The position numbers and the translations under genes are program-made. Below, piece by piece: positions 1 to 8,246 of a DNA stretch of 64,000 nucleotides; positions within the stretch are counted from its first letter, which is position 1, and every line of letters begins with the position of its first letter. This stretch comes from JAHRVQ01 sp029941905. Lineage in GTDB: Bacteria; Pseudomonadota; Gammaproteobacteria; Pseudomonadales; Azotimanducaceae. The notes beneath the pieces are model-generated. The model worked only from the letters and a program-made list of their open reading frames with translations, had not been told where the DNA came from and did no database searches. The DNA is taken from assembly GCA_029941905.1 (NCBI GenBank), contig JAPYTQ010000023.1, forward strand, positions 1 to 64,000. Reading direction: 5' to 3'.

Positions 1-597
1 TCCAGACTCACCGCCCTCTCCTTCTCCTTCTCCTTCTCCTTCTCCTTCTCCTTCTGCTTCCTCACCCTGTTCAATCTCTCCACCATCCCCGGATTTAGCT
101 TCCTCGCCTGGTCCCGGATTACTATCATCGAACGCCTCGCCTTTTTCAGGCAGTTCAGGTTCCACAGCGCGATCCCGGTCAGATTCTTCTCCTCTACTCT
201 TTGCCGCTCCGGGTTGATTTTGTTTCGATTGAGAAGAACCGGCATCGTGTTTTTGTTTCTCGATGGCTTTTCCAAATTCGGTAAACGCTGAATTTTTTTC
301 CTCTGCTGACAGTGCAGGGAAATGTCTCTCAAGAATTTCGTTCAAAACAGCCAGGGGGGCTTCTTCTTCAAACACCGCGGGATCACTTTCGACATCAGAG
401 AAAAATGCACTGAATGCCAAATCAAAGCGATCGAAGTATTTCTCGTCTTTGACCAGAGTCATCCTGCTCAGGAAATAAAAATCACCCATATCCGCAAAGA
501 CCAGTCGTTTGTTCAGCACAGCAAGGCAGTCGAGCAGTTCACGCACAGAAACAGGCACTCGAAATTTTCGAAGGTGGTCAAAAAAACAAAGCAGCAA
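1..597 (-). CDS. CoxE-like VWA-domain protein, N-terminal part (runs off the window)
   Basis: The minus strand is open from a TTG at 597 to the window edge. The translation begins LLCFFDHLRKFRVPVSVREL and continues with DFYFLSRMTLVKDEKYFDRFDLAFSAFF, which is the usual N-terminus of CoxE-like proteins that carry a VWA domain and work with a MoxR AAA+ ATPase in metal-centre or protein maturation. After about residue 95 it turns into a charged linker ending in alternating Glu-Gly, encoded by a hexanucleotide repeat at about 18-54. The VWA domain itself would lie beyond position 1. A TTG start is chosen because in-frame stops lie just upstream (the nearest at 607-609) and no ATG fits; an AGG lies about 8 nt before it. 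It follows the Sel1 gene by 26 bp, so probably shares its transcript. No MoxR is visible here. Confidence 0.72.
   Translation of the reverse strand, partial: MLLCFFDHLRKFRVPVSVRELLDCLAVLNKRLVFADMGDFYFLSRMTLVKDEKYFDRFDLAFSAFFSDVESDPAVFEEEAPLAVLNEILERHFPALSAEEKNSAFTEFGKAIEKQKHDAGSSQSKQNQPGAAKSRGEESDRDRAVEPELPEKGEAFDDSNPGPGEEAKSGDGGEIEQGEEAEGEGEGEGEGEGEGGESG
18..54. repeat. Hexanucleotide tandem repeat (CCTTCT) inside the CoxE-like gene
   Basis: About six consecutive copies of CTTCTC are present. On the minus strand they encode an alternating Glu-Gly run in the disordered linker of the CoxE-like protein. Because the unit is 6 bp, copy-number change would lengthen or shorten the linker without a frameshift. 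Confidence 0.85.
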
Positions 598-623
598 TTG
601 GGAGGCCTAGATTAGTTATGTAC

Positions 624-1715
624 TCAAAGTTGGTGGGGGATACCCAGGCGATAGGACGATAACCTGCGTTGGTATGATGTTTTATACGGCGCATCCTGAG
701 GTAATTTCTCTATCATCTGTTCCATTGTGTTTATCGCCAGATCGAACCGGCCTAACCGTGCATAAGCAGCGGCCAGTGAATCCTGATAACCAGGGCTCGG
801 TTGTACCTCCAATGCTTCTTTTGCCAGTTGTAGCGCTTTCAAACCATCGCACACATTGTCTGTTGGGCAACCGGACAAAATCCAGGAGAGTCGATTTTTT
901 GCCTCAACTATGCCCTGATCGGCCGCTTTTTCGTACCATAAAGCGGCCTCAGACATATTCCGGGGGACGCCAATTCCTTGCCTGTACAGGTAACCGAGCG
1001 CATTCTGTGCTTCTGCATGCCCGCCCTCGGCTGCTTTGCGATAGTGGTTCCGCGCAGCTGTCAGATCCAGATTCGACCCTTTGCCGGTTTCGGATGCGAT
1101 ACCCAGCGGGTAATGCGCGGCCACCACGCCTGCATCTGCAGCCTGGGTGTAAAGCTCCATCGCAACTCGCAGATTCGTCTGCGTCCCCTGCCCGTTGAAA
1201 TACAAGTTACCAAGCGGCAGGTAAGCAAGGCTATAGCGTTTTTCAGCCGCCGCCTCATACAAGCTGAAAGCTCTGACGTAATTCTGATCTATTCCAAGGC
1301 CCTGGACATACAGATTAGCCAGATTGACCTGGCTGGCAGCATAATCAAGGGCAACCCCCTGTTGATAATACTCTGCTGCCTGTCGGTAGTCCTGATCAAC
1401 CTGCTCTGAAAGCAAGCCCATATGATTCAGCGCCAGTTTGTTTTCCGGCTCCCACTTGAGTACCTGATATAGATCCTGTCGCGCAAGTCCATTGGCATCC
1501 AGCAAGCTGTACGCAATGCCACGATTTGAATAGGCGACAATGGCTTCTTCCGGCGTAAGCTCGCCAGCGTCGATAGCCTCAGAGAGCATTTGCACGACTT
1601 CGCGAAAACGGCCCTCTTTCGCAGCTTTTTGCACGGTTCCGAAATCTACAGCAACGCTCGAAAAAGTGAGGCTGAGCAACGCAACCGACAGGGTCCAACG
1701 GAATTCGCCTTGCAC
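624..1715 (-). CDS. Secreted TPR/Sel1-repeat protein
   Basis: This 363-aa protein has an N-terminal signal-like hydrophobic segment (about residues 6-23). It then has a TPR-like part (about 25-110) with the pattern AYSNRGIAY and ALNHMGLL, followed by about four Sel1-like repeats (about 110-285), recognisable from A..Y...A..G...A...LG.LY..G.G. More TPR-like helices follow at the C-terminus. Such proteins act as periplasmic or membrane-associated scaffolds; the partner is not visible from sequence. The GTG start at 1715 lies at the edge of the 16-bp tandem repeat next to the assembly gap, so the true start could differ. It sits between the DUF3014 gene and the CoxE-like gene, all on the minus strand. 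Confidence 0.85.
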   Translation of the reverse strand: MQGEFRWTLSVALLSLTFSSVAVDFGTVQKAAKEGRFREVVQMLSEAIDAGELTPEEAIVAYSNRGIAYSLLDANGLARQDLYQVLKWEPENKLALNHMGLLSEQVDQDYRQAAEYYQQGVALDYAASQVNLANLYVQGLGIDQNYVRAFSLYEAAAEKRYSLAYLPLGNLYFNGQGTQTNLRVAMELYTQAADAGVVAAHYPLGIASETGKGSNLDLTAARNHYRKAAEGGHAEAQNALGYLYRQGIGVPRNMSEAALWYEKAADQGIVEAKNRLSWILSGCPTDNVCDGLKALQLAKEALEVQPSPGYQDSLAAAYARLGRFDLAINTMEQMIEKLPQDAPYKTSYQRRLSSYRLGIPHQL

Positions 1716-1889
1716 CTTATTCGNNNNNNNNNNNNNNNNNNNNNNNNNNNNNNNNNNNNNNNNNNNNNNNNNNNNNNNNNNNNNNNNNNNNNNNNNNNNN
1801 NNNNNNNNNNNNNNNNNNNNNNNCCCAGCACCTTATTCGCCCAGCACCTTATTCGCCCAGCACCTTATTCGCCCAGCACCTTATTCGCC
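1709..1889. repeat. 16-bp tandem repeat interrupted by the assembly gap
   Basis: Four perfect copies of CAGCACCTTATTCGCC lie at 1826-1841, 1842-1857, 1858-1873 and 1874-1889. A degenerate partial copy (TGCACCTTATTCG) lies on the other side of the N run at 1711-1723. The repeat therefore spans the gap and probably caused it. On the minus strand each unit reads GGCGAATAAGGTGCTG and contains AAGGTG, the same bases that provide the GTG start of the Sel1 gene. The array occupies the spacer between the DUF3014 gene and the Sel1 gene. Confidence 0.9.
1724..1823. other. Assembly gap (100 N)
   Basis: One hundred N characters are a scaffold gap of nominal length. Repeat units on both sides show that the missing sequence is probably more copies of the 16-bp tandem repeat, so the real length is unknown. 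Confidence 0.99.
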
Positions 1890-1896
1890 CAGCAGT

Positions 1897-2736
1897 CTAT
1901 TGCTCCAACACCGACCGTAATTCCAAAGCAACCTGGCTCAGCTTCTCCTGAATTGCACGGGTGTTTGTCGGCCCCATTCGAATCATTTGTTTCTGGACTG
2001 AACTCAATGCCTCCAGTCGCTTATCTTCAAACTCGTACATGACAACTGGCCTGACGAGTCGTACCGGTTCTGTCATGAGTGGTGTTTCCAACAGGCGCCC
2101 TATCGCCTTAAATATCGCATCGTCGAATTTTACATTGGAGTAACCGAGCTCGTCGTAAGCCTCCTGGAACAATGGTCGCAACAAAACGTAAAATTCAACG
2201 GCCCGTCGTGTGTCAAGCGATACGAGGACTGTCGTCACCTGGTTATAGCGATTATAGGTTGCATCATCCAGCACGTAGAGTTTTTCTGATACGGGCGTTG
2301 CTGAGAAAGACCCACGGGGGGCCAGGACCGACACCGGTTGCCGCGCAATGCTTCCGTTAGCGACATTGTCAACAAATACGACGATTTTCCTGACCAGTTC
2401 ATTCGGCGCCAACCACGCGTGAATACCTTCATTGCGGGTCAAGCTGACAGCCCCGTCCCTCAGCAGTTGATCACTGTCATCTAAAAGCGGTAAGACAAAT
2501 GTGGGTTTAGGTGGTTCTGGTTCGGGTATAGGTTCGAAAGACTCAATAACTTCTGGTTCAGGTACGACAGGAATTTCTACTATGGGTTCTTCGACGACAG
2601 GTTCAGGCTTAATCGCAAGGGGTTGAGTCACCACAGGTTTTTCCGGCTCCGATGCCGTGAAAAGGTAACCCAGATACCCGATTACCACTAGACCAACAAC
2701 GGCCAGGGAAATAATTAACGGTTTGTTTTCAGACAT
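1897..2736 (-). CDS. DUF3014 family membrane-anchored protein
   Basis: About 279 aa. It has a short cytoplasmic N-terminus, one transmembrane segment (about residues 7-28, IISLAVVGLVVIGYLGYLF), a Pro/Glu/Val-rich linker (about 35-80) and a globular C-terminal domain. That domain contains DDSDQLLRDG, RKIVVFVDNVANGSIARQ and the ending VALELRSVLEQ. This architecture is typical of DUF3014, a family of unknown function in Proteobacteria, probably exposed to the periplasm. I chose the ATG at 2736 because it places a few residues before the membrane segment; an upstream ATG at 2751 adds five residues. It is the first of three minus-strand genes. Confidence 0.85.
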   Translation of the reverse strand: MSENKPLIISLAVVGLVVIGYLGYLFTASEPEKPVVTQPLAIKPEPVVEEPIVEIPVVPEPEVIESFEPIPEPEPPKPTFVLPLLDDSDQLLRDGAVSLTRNEGIHAWLAPNELVRKIVVFVDNVANGSIARQPVSVLAPRGSFSATPVSEKLYVLDDATYNRYNQVTTVLVSLDTRRAVEFYVLLRPLFQEAYDELGYSNVKFDDAIFKAIGRLLETPLMTEPVRLVRPVVMYEFEDKRLEALSSVQKQMIRMGPTNTRAIQEKLSQVALELRSVLEQ

Positions 2737-2996
2737 GTAGATACCCAACATCCAGCTAGGACGTATTGTTAGAGATATCAGCCAACATCACAATAGCTGA
2801 ACAATGCAATCCACTATTCTTCCATCTTCCACTCACAATACCCATATCGATACATCGCACCAGCTTTTGATTGTTTGCACCAACCAGCGAAGATAGTGCA
2901 ACCCTAAGTCTAAGATTGTGACGCGTTGGGAAAATAGGATCGAATAATGTCAGATCAGGCGAGTCCCTGTCCAGAAAGTTATGTTTTTTGAATGCC

Positions 2997-3608
2997 TCAT
3001 GCGACTACGATTTTGGCATCAGCCAGGGTATCAATCAGCAGCATGCCGGTGCTGCCTGGGTCAGGTCCGTAACACACTATCCCGTCCTCGTGGCCCAGCA
3101 TACAAAATACACCGGTTTCTGACTTAATCAATCCGGTGACTGCATCTGCCATCTCAACAGTGCCGTAGGGAACATCCGCGGACGTGGTCGACAAGGCAAG
3201 TATGCGGCTTGCTCGCCAGATTTCCGGGCTATGCACATGAAATACACTATTGATGGAGTCATTGCATTGATAAATCGTGCCGTGGGTCATGGATTCAGAG
3301 GATGGAAGCACCCTTCCTCTTGAGTTGATTTTGTTGAGCTGGGACTGACAATCGACCACCTCGGCAAAGTCGTGGATAGACATTCGACCGATATGACCGG
3401 TCTGCGAGCCTGTAATGACAAAACCAGCACCGGTCCGCTGGCTTATGTTTCCGAACCCAAGCCCACCATATCGATTCGCATTTTCTCCGATGAGACCAAG
3501 GGGTAACAGAATCTCTCTCCATGCAATCAAGGCATTCACATCCAGCTGAGCGATATCGCATTCTTCGTGCTCCAGGATGAATTTGGTAACACCTTCCCTT
3601 TCCGTCAT
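2997..3608 (-). CDS. Class II aldolase/adducin family protein
   Basis: A 203-aa protein with the class II aldolase fold: GNIS at 53-56 (phosphate-binding region), SSE with Glu105 as candidate catalytic acid, and zinc ligands His124 and His126 (HVHSPE) and His173 (GHEDG). Family members cleave or dehydrate phosphorylated ketoses (fuculose-1-P aldolase, MtnB, Ald2). It begins 31 bp after mtnA ends, on the same strand. Its substrate is therefore likely methylthioribulose-1-phosphate, giving either MtnB-type dehydration or Ald2-type cleavage to DHAP and methylthioacetaldehyde. The sequence does not decide between these. No MtnC, MtnD or enolase-phosphatase gene is nearby. Confidence 0.85.
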   Translation of the reverse strand: MTEREGVTKFILEHEECDIAQLDVNALIAWREILLPLGLIGENANRYGGLGFGNISQRTGAGFVITGSQTGHIGRMSIHDFAEVVDCQSQLNKINSRGRVLPSSESMTHGTIYQCNDSINSVFHVHSPEIWRASRILALSTTSADVPYGTVEMADAVTGLIKSETGVFCMLGHEDGIVCYGPDPGSTGMLLIDTLADAKIVVA

Positions 3609-3639
3609 AACGATTCAGTCATGAGAAATCCGCAAACCA

Positions 3640-4689
3640 CTACCCGGAACCCAGTTTTGACAGTTTGACTTCATCCGGATAATCAACAATTCCACGGTCG
3701 GTAATCAGCCCGGTCACCAGGGACGCTGGAGTGATATCAAACGCCGGATTAAATGTCTTTACTCCGCTCAAGGTTACCTGTTGCTTACCCAGGTACCGTA
3801 ATTCGCTGGCGTCTCGCTCTTCAATAACGATCTCGTCTCCGGTGTGTGTATCCCGGTCGATGGTCGACATGGGGCAAGCCACATAAAACGGGATTGAGAA
3901 GTAGCTGCTCAGAATAGCCAGGTTTAACGTGCCAATCTTATTGGCAACGTCTCCGTTTGCCGCGACGCGGTCAGCACCCACTATCACTGCATCGATTCGC
4001 CCCAACGACATGACGTATGCTGCCATATTGTCGCTGATTAACGTATTGGGCACCCCATTCCGGGTTAACTCGTAAGTTGTCAGGCGTGCGCCCTGTAACA
4101 AAGGTCGTGTTTCATCCACATAGACATGAACCTTCATTCCACACTGATGGGCCAGATAGATAGGCGCAAGAGCAGTCCCCAGTTCAGACACAGCCAGGGC
4201 ACCTGCATTGCAATGGGTCAACAAACGAGAATGCTGTTTGACAATAGGGAGCCCGATTTCGCCAATCTTTCGGCAAGCCCGGATATCTTCATCGTGGATT
4301 AGCTTCGCTTCGGTTTCCAGCAAACTGACATCGACCGTTGCCTGATTCAGGTGTCGTGCCTGCTCCATGACCCTGTTGATTGCCCATGTCAGGTTCACGG
4401 CGGTCGGTCTGGCTGAAATTAAAAGCCGAGCCCTCTGTTCCATTGTTTCGACGGAAACCAGTCCGCGCAGTCCGACGACCAGACCATAGGCCGCAGCCAC
4501 TCCAATAGCAGGTGCACCGCGGACCCGCAGGGTTTGAATAGACTCAAAGACTGTTTCTATATCACAACATTGGACAATATGCTCATCAAGAGGCAATCGC
4601 GTCTGGTCAAGCAAGTACAGGACACCATCATCCCAACGCACTGTTTTAGGCAGTGCGCTCGTAAGTGTAGTGTCTGGTATAGATGGCAC
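3640..4689 (-). CDS. mtnA: S-methyl-5-thioribose-1-phosphate isomerase
   Basis: A 349-aa protein of the eIF2B-like isomerase family that converts methylthioribose-1-phosphate to methylthioribulose-1-phosphate in methylthioadenosine salvage. Visible signatures are RVRGAPAIGVAAAYG (55-69), LTHCNAGALA with catalytic Cys160, and VGADRVAANGDVANKIGT with catalytic Asp240; these agree with the established Cys160/Asp240 pair. Length is normal for the family. The GTG start lies inside the left terminal inverted repeat of the adjacent MITE-like element, so the first nine or so codons (MPSIPDTTL) come from the repeat. The conserved protein begins at about KTVRWDDG. The class II aldolase follows 31 bp downstream. 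Confidence 0.95.
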   Translation of the reverse strand: MPSIPDTTLTSALPKTVRWDDGVLYLLDQTRLPLDEHIVQCCDIETVFESIQTLRVRGAPAIGVAAAYGLVVGLRGLVSVETMEQRARLLISARPTAVNLTWAINRVMEQARHLNQATVDVSLLETEAKLIHDEDIRACRKIGEIGLPIVKQHSRLLTHCNAGALAVSELGTALAPIYLAHQCGMKVHVYVDETRPLLQGARLTTYELTRNGVPNTLISDNMAAYVMSLGRIDAVIVGADRVAANGDVANKIGTLNLAILSSYFSIPFYVACPMSTIDRDTHTGDEIVIEERDASELRYLGKQQVTLSGVKTFNPAFDITPASLVTGLITDRGIVDYPDEVKLSKLGSG

Positions 4690-4955
4690 TTTAAGTGGCC
4701 CTCACTTTTTGTCACAGGAAGTGTCACAGCAAGGCCTACTCTTTTCAAGGAAAGTCGCAGGCAATGTAGGTACCTTGTCAAGAAATACAACGCGGCTGTG
4801 GCGAATTTGAGGGCCACCCTTCGGGCAAGCCGCTAAATGGCCAGCTGCGTTGTTGCACTTGCTCGACTTATGCCCAATAGGTCTTCGCAAGCGCGCCTAC
4901 CATCTGACCATTTAGCGACTTGCTTAAAGTGCTATCTATACCGGATACTACACTT
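4663..4955. mobile_element. MITE-like element with 33-bp terminal inverted repeats
   Basis: The 33 bp at 4663-4695 are an inverted copy of 4923-4955, with 3 mismatches, all transitions. Inside, a second inverted pair occurs at 4825-4844 and 4904-4923 (GCAAGCCGCTAAATGGCCAG against its complement, 2 mismatches), able to form a long hairpin. The 293-bp unit has no coding capacity for a transposase. This fits a non-autonomous element. The left end overlaps the first codons of mtnA, and the right end stops 24 bp before the stop codon of the LLM gene. I could not identify a clean target-site duplication or the parent transposon. Confidence 0.75.
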
Positions 4956-4979
4956 GCATCCTGTACAGGTGGCACTCCA

Positions 4980-5984
4980 CTAGGCTCTCAAGCTGGCGAT
5001 CATTTCCTGCCGGGTTTCGCTGTCAACAAAATGGAACCCACCGTCAATACGCTGGGTAATATCGCCATAACGGCTCTTAATCTCGGCCACCAGGCTGCCT
5101 GGTTCACCCATCACACCAAATATGTTTAACATTTCATCGGTGATAAGCTCGCCCATTTCCTGCCATTTGCCCTGCTTCGACATGCCATTGAGATCTGACT
5201 GTAAATCTCCCCAGCCGTGTACCCCTAGCACCTGTTTATATGCCGGTGTTGAACCATAAAAGGCAATCCTGTTTTTGGTGGCAGTTTTATTCGCTTCGAA
5301 GGTTTCTTCGTCCTTGCCTGAAATCAGGAAGGGCGTATAGGAAATTTCGAATTCATCCAAGGATCGGCCGGATCGATTAAGACCTTCCTGCACTGCCGGT
5401 AAGGTCACTTCACGAATATACTTTTCATTGCTAAACGGATGGATTATCAACCCGTCAGCCACTTCACCGGCTACCCTGGTCATGATCGGACCAACCGCTG
5501 CGAGGATCACCTTTGGAGCACCATACTCTTTGTTTTCTGGTGTAAAAGCCGGAGTCATCAATGTGTGATTGTAGTACTCACCCTCAAAACGGAGAGGTTC
5601 TCCCTCATACCAGTTTGCCCAAATCGCGCGCATTGCCATAATCAGTTCTTTCATCTGCTTGGCAGGTGCACCCCAGGGCATGCTGAACCGTTTGGTGATA
5701 TGCGGTCTAATCTGGGAGCCCAGTCCCATGGTGAACCGACCCCTGGAATAGGCATTGAGATCATGCCCCAGGTTCGCCAGGACCATCGGGCTACGGGCAA
5801 AAGCAACCGCTATGCCTGTCTGTAATTCTATTTTCTCACTGTGTTCTGCGGCTAACATCAGTGGAAAAAACGGATCGTGGTTCATTTCCGCTGTGCCTGT
5901 ACCGTCATAGCCATCGGCTTCGAGCTTTTTAATTTGCTCCGGGATCTTGTGCCAGTCAGGTGTTAAATGAGAATCAACTTTCAT
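4980..5984 (-). CDS. LLM class F420-dependent oxidoreductase (TIGR03617-like)
   Basis: A 334-aa luciferase-like monooxygenase fold protein. It starts MKVDSHLTPDWHKIPEQ, has the typical strand-loop segments GYDGTGTAEMNHDPFFPLML and GIAVAFARSPMVLANLGHDLN, then RGRFTMGLGSQIRPHI and a late PKVILAAVGP. Members of this subfamily are predicted to use F420 or flavin for hydride transfer; the substrate is unknown. Its ATG overlaps the cimA stop by 4 bp (ATGA) and an AGGAG lies inside the end of cimA, which indicates translational coupling. It is thus the last gene of the leuC-leuD-cimA operon. No F420 biosynthesis gene is present in the window. Confidence 0.88.
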   Translation of the reverse strand: MKVDSHLTPDWHKIPEQIKKLEADGYDGTGTAEMNHDPFFPLMLAAEHSEKIELQTGIAVAFARSPMVLANLGHDLNAYSRGRFTMGLGSQIRPHITKRFSMPWGAPAKQMKELIMAMRAIWANWYEGEPLRFEGEYYNHTLMTPAFTPENKEYGAPKVILAAVGPIMTRVAGEVADGLIIHPFSNEKYIREVTLPAVQEGLNRSGRSLDEFEISYTPFLISGKDEETFEANKTATKNRIAFYGSTPAYKQVLGVHGWGDLQSDLNGMSKQGKWQEMGELITDEMLNIFGVMGEPGSLVAEIKSRYGDITQRIDGGFHFVDSETRQEMIASLRA

Positions 5985-7624
5985 GTGGTGCTCCTATTCT
6001 TAATAATTTCTTCAGGTTCCGTATCGTCGACTTCGCCAACAAATTCAACATGTCGCATGAGAACGTACTGATAAGCTTCAATCAGCGCATTCCAACTCGC
6101 CTTGATAATATCGACATTGACGCCGATAGTGCCAAAAATCTCTCCCTCGAAACTGTGCTCAAGATACACCCGCACCTTGGCTGCAGTTTCCTGGCTACTG
6201 TTAATCACCCGTACACTATAATCAGTCAGGTGCAGATCCTCCAATACTGGAAACTGGGTGACGAGGGCTTGTTGGAGGGCTTTGTTTAGCGCGTCAACGG
6301 GGCCGTTGCCTTCTGCGGCCTGTAGCCGGATGTCGCCAAGTACCTCAACCTTAACCGATGCTTCGATGAGACCGTCAGTGTCCTTGTGCTCTTCGTTCGA
6401 AGGGCTATAGATTCGATAGTACAGTGGTTCGAACTGAGGTTGATACTTGCCGATGTGCTTTCTCACCACAAGATCGAAACTACCGTCCGCATTCTCGAAT
6501 GAATATCCGGCATGCTCCTTCTGCTGCACCTCTTCGAGAATAGATTTTACCGCCGCAGAGTCATCCAGTTCAGCATAGCGATTGGCCAGTTTCGCCCGCA
6601 GGTTAGACCCGCCGGACAATTCGCTGATCAATATTTTACGAGAGTTGCCTATCAATTCCGGTTCGACATGTTCGTATGTGCTCGGATTTCGCTGTACCGC
6701 ACTGACATGCACGCCTCCCTTGTGTGCAAAAGCCGACGGGCCAACAAAAGGCTGGCCTAACGGACCTGTTATGCCCAGGTACTCCCACACAGTTCTTGAA
6801 AGATTAGTCAGACCCCGCAGCTTGCCTTCCGGTAAACATTGATAACCAAGTTTCAATTCAAGATTACCGACAACTGATGTTAAATCAACATTTCCACATC
6901 GTTCGCCAATACCATTGATCGTGCCGTGTACCTGAATCACACCTTCTTCAATTGCTCTTAGTGTATTGGCGACGCCCAGTCCACCGTCATTGTGAACGTG
7001 GATTCCCAGTTTAATACCGGGTATTTCTTTTCTCGCTTCCCGAATTGCATTGGCAAGTTCGTGGGGCATTACGCCCCCGTTGGTGTCACACAGGATCACC
7101 CTTGAAGCACCGGCATCCACCGCCACCTGAATCGTTGCCAGGGCATAACCCGGATCGCTCCTGAAACCGTCGAAAAAATGTTCTGCATCATAAAACACGG
7201 GTTTGTCAGTAGCCTCGGACAAATGACCAATAGAACCTGCGATCATGTCGAGATTCTTATCGCCGCTTACTCTCAGTGCCTGTTCAACATGTAAATCCCA
7301 CGACTTACCAAAAATGCAGGTGATATCAGCTTTGGCCGTGACCAGCTTCTGCAGGAAAAAGTCGTCGGAGGGTTTAACATCTGAACGGTGGGTAGAGCCA
7401 AAAGCGACGATCTTCGACGTCGTTAATGCCAGATCCCGGGCGCGGATAAAAAATTCGTCATCCTTGGGATTGGAACCTGGCCAGCCACCTTCGATGAAGT
7501 CGATCCCCATGGCATCCAGGGCTCGTGCGATATCCAGTTTGTCACCCAGGCTCAGGTTAATGCCCTCACCCTGATTACCATCCCTCAGGGTCGTGTCATA
7601 AATTTCTATTTTCTTCTTAGCCAT
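5981..7624 (-). CDS. cimA: Citramalate synthase
   Basis: A 547-aa homocitrate/2-isopropylmalate synthase family protein. The N-terminal TIM barrel carries DTTLRDGNQGEG (10-21, metal and catalytic region) and GIHVHNDGG with His209 and His211 as metal ligands. The C-terminal part matches the LeuA dimerisation/regulatory domain. The segment MGIDFIEGGWPGSNPKD is typical of citramalate synthase rather than LeuA. The enzyme condenses pyruvate and acetyl-CoA to citramalate, the first step of the threonine-independent route to 2-oxobutyrate for isoleucine. It lies 29 bp after leuD, whose product with LeuC isomerises citramalate. Feedback control by isoleucine through the C-terminal domain is likely from family knowledge. 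Confidence 0.95.
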   Translation of the reverse strand: MAKKKIEIYDTTLRDGNQGEGINLSLGDKLDIARALDAMGIDFIEGGWPGSNPKDDEFFIRARDLALTTSKIVAFGSTHRSDVKPSDDFFLQKLVTAKADITCIFGKSWDLHVEQALRVSGDKNLDMIAGSIGHLSEATDKPVFYDAEHFFDGFRSDPGYALATIQVAVDAGASRVILCDTNGGVMPHELANAIREARKEIPGIKLGIHVHNDGGLGVANTLRAIEEGVIQVHGTINGIGERCGNVDLTSVVGNLELKLGYQCLPEGKLRGLTNLSRTVWEYLGITGPLGQPFVGPSAFAHKGGVHVSAVQRNPSTYEHVEPELIGNSRKILISELSGGSNLRAKLANRYAELDDSAAVKSILEEVQQKEHAGYSFENADGSFDLVVRKHIGKYQPQFEPLYYRIYSPSNEEHKDTDGLIEASVKVEVLGDIRLQAAEGNGPVDALNKALQQALVTQFPVLEDLHLTDYSVRVINSSQETAAKVRVYLEHSFEGEIFGTIGVNVDIIKASWNALIEAYQYVLMRHVEFVGEVDDTEPEEIIKNRSTT

Positions 7625-7653
7625 TGCCTTCTCTGCCCGGGATCGGTTTGATA

Positions 7654-8241
7654 CTACAGGTAGCCCAGACGCCTCGCTGTTGCATCAATCCTTTCTTTTT
7701 CCGAAAGCAAAGTGTCGAGGGGATCATAGGTCGCTGCCAAAAGTGCTTCACGTGCTGAATCTTTCATGGATATATCATAACTGTTGTTCGCGCAGATAAC
7801 TTTCAAACTCTCAAGGTCGATGATTAAGTCGGCTTCCGCATCTAACTCGATCGATTCAACCAGCTTCTGCCGATCTTCCTGCCGCATTACAACACAAGGG
7901 ATCCCAAGGGTCGTACAGTTACCATGAAAAATTTCTGCAAACGATTCGGCGATCACTGCCGAAATGCCAAATTTCTGCAGTGCCTGGGGTGCATGTTCAC
8001 GGCTGGAACCGCAGCCAAAGTTGACATCTGATATCAGTACCTTCGCTCCCTTGTGCTGGGGCTGGTCCAGGACATGATTTTTAGAATTGCCCTCTGCATC
8101 GAATCTTACGTCGTAGAATAGCGATGGACCGAGTTCATCGAAGGTGACACATTTAAGAAATCGTGCTGGAATAATTCTATCCGTGTCGATATCGTTTCCC
8201 GGTACGTACACACCCTTACCGTTGATTTTTGATATTTTCAT
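7654..8241 (-). CDS. leuD: 3-isopropylmalate/citramalate dehydratase, small subunit
   Basis: A 195-aa swivelling-domain subunit of the LeuCD isomerase. Recognisable features are PGNDIDTDRIIPARFLK near the N-terminus and DVNFGCGSSREHAPQAL, the substrate-binding loop. The large subunit leuC ends 5 bp upstream. It converts 2-isopropylmalate to 3-isopropylmalate and, given the adjacent cimA, probably citramalate to methylmalate. Length is normal for the family. Confidence 0.95.
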   Translation of the reverse strand: MKISKINGKGVYVPGNDIDTDRIIPARFLKCVTFDELGPSLFYDVRFDAEGNSKNHVLDQPQHKGAKVLISDVNFGCGSSREHAPQALQKFGISAVIAESFAEIFHGNCTTLGIPCVVMRQEDRQKLVESIELDAEADLIIDLESLKVICANNSYDISMKDSAREALLAATYDPLDTLLSEKERIDATARRLGYL

Positions 8242-8246
8242 TGTCT

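Noticed and set aside
541..600. Apparent frameshift in the CoxE-like N-terminus
   Set aside because: On rechecking the base count (three T, not four, on the minus strand) the frame is continuous, so there is no frameshift.
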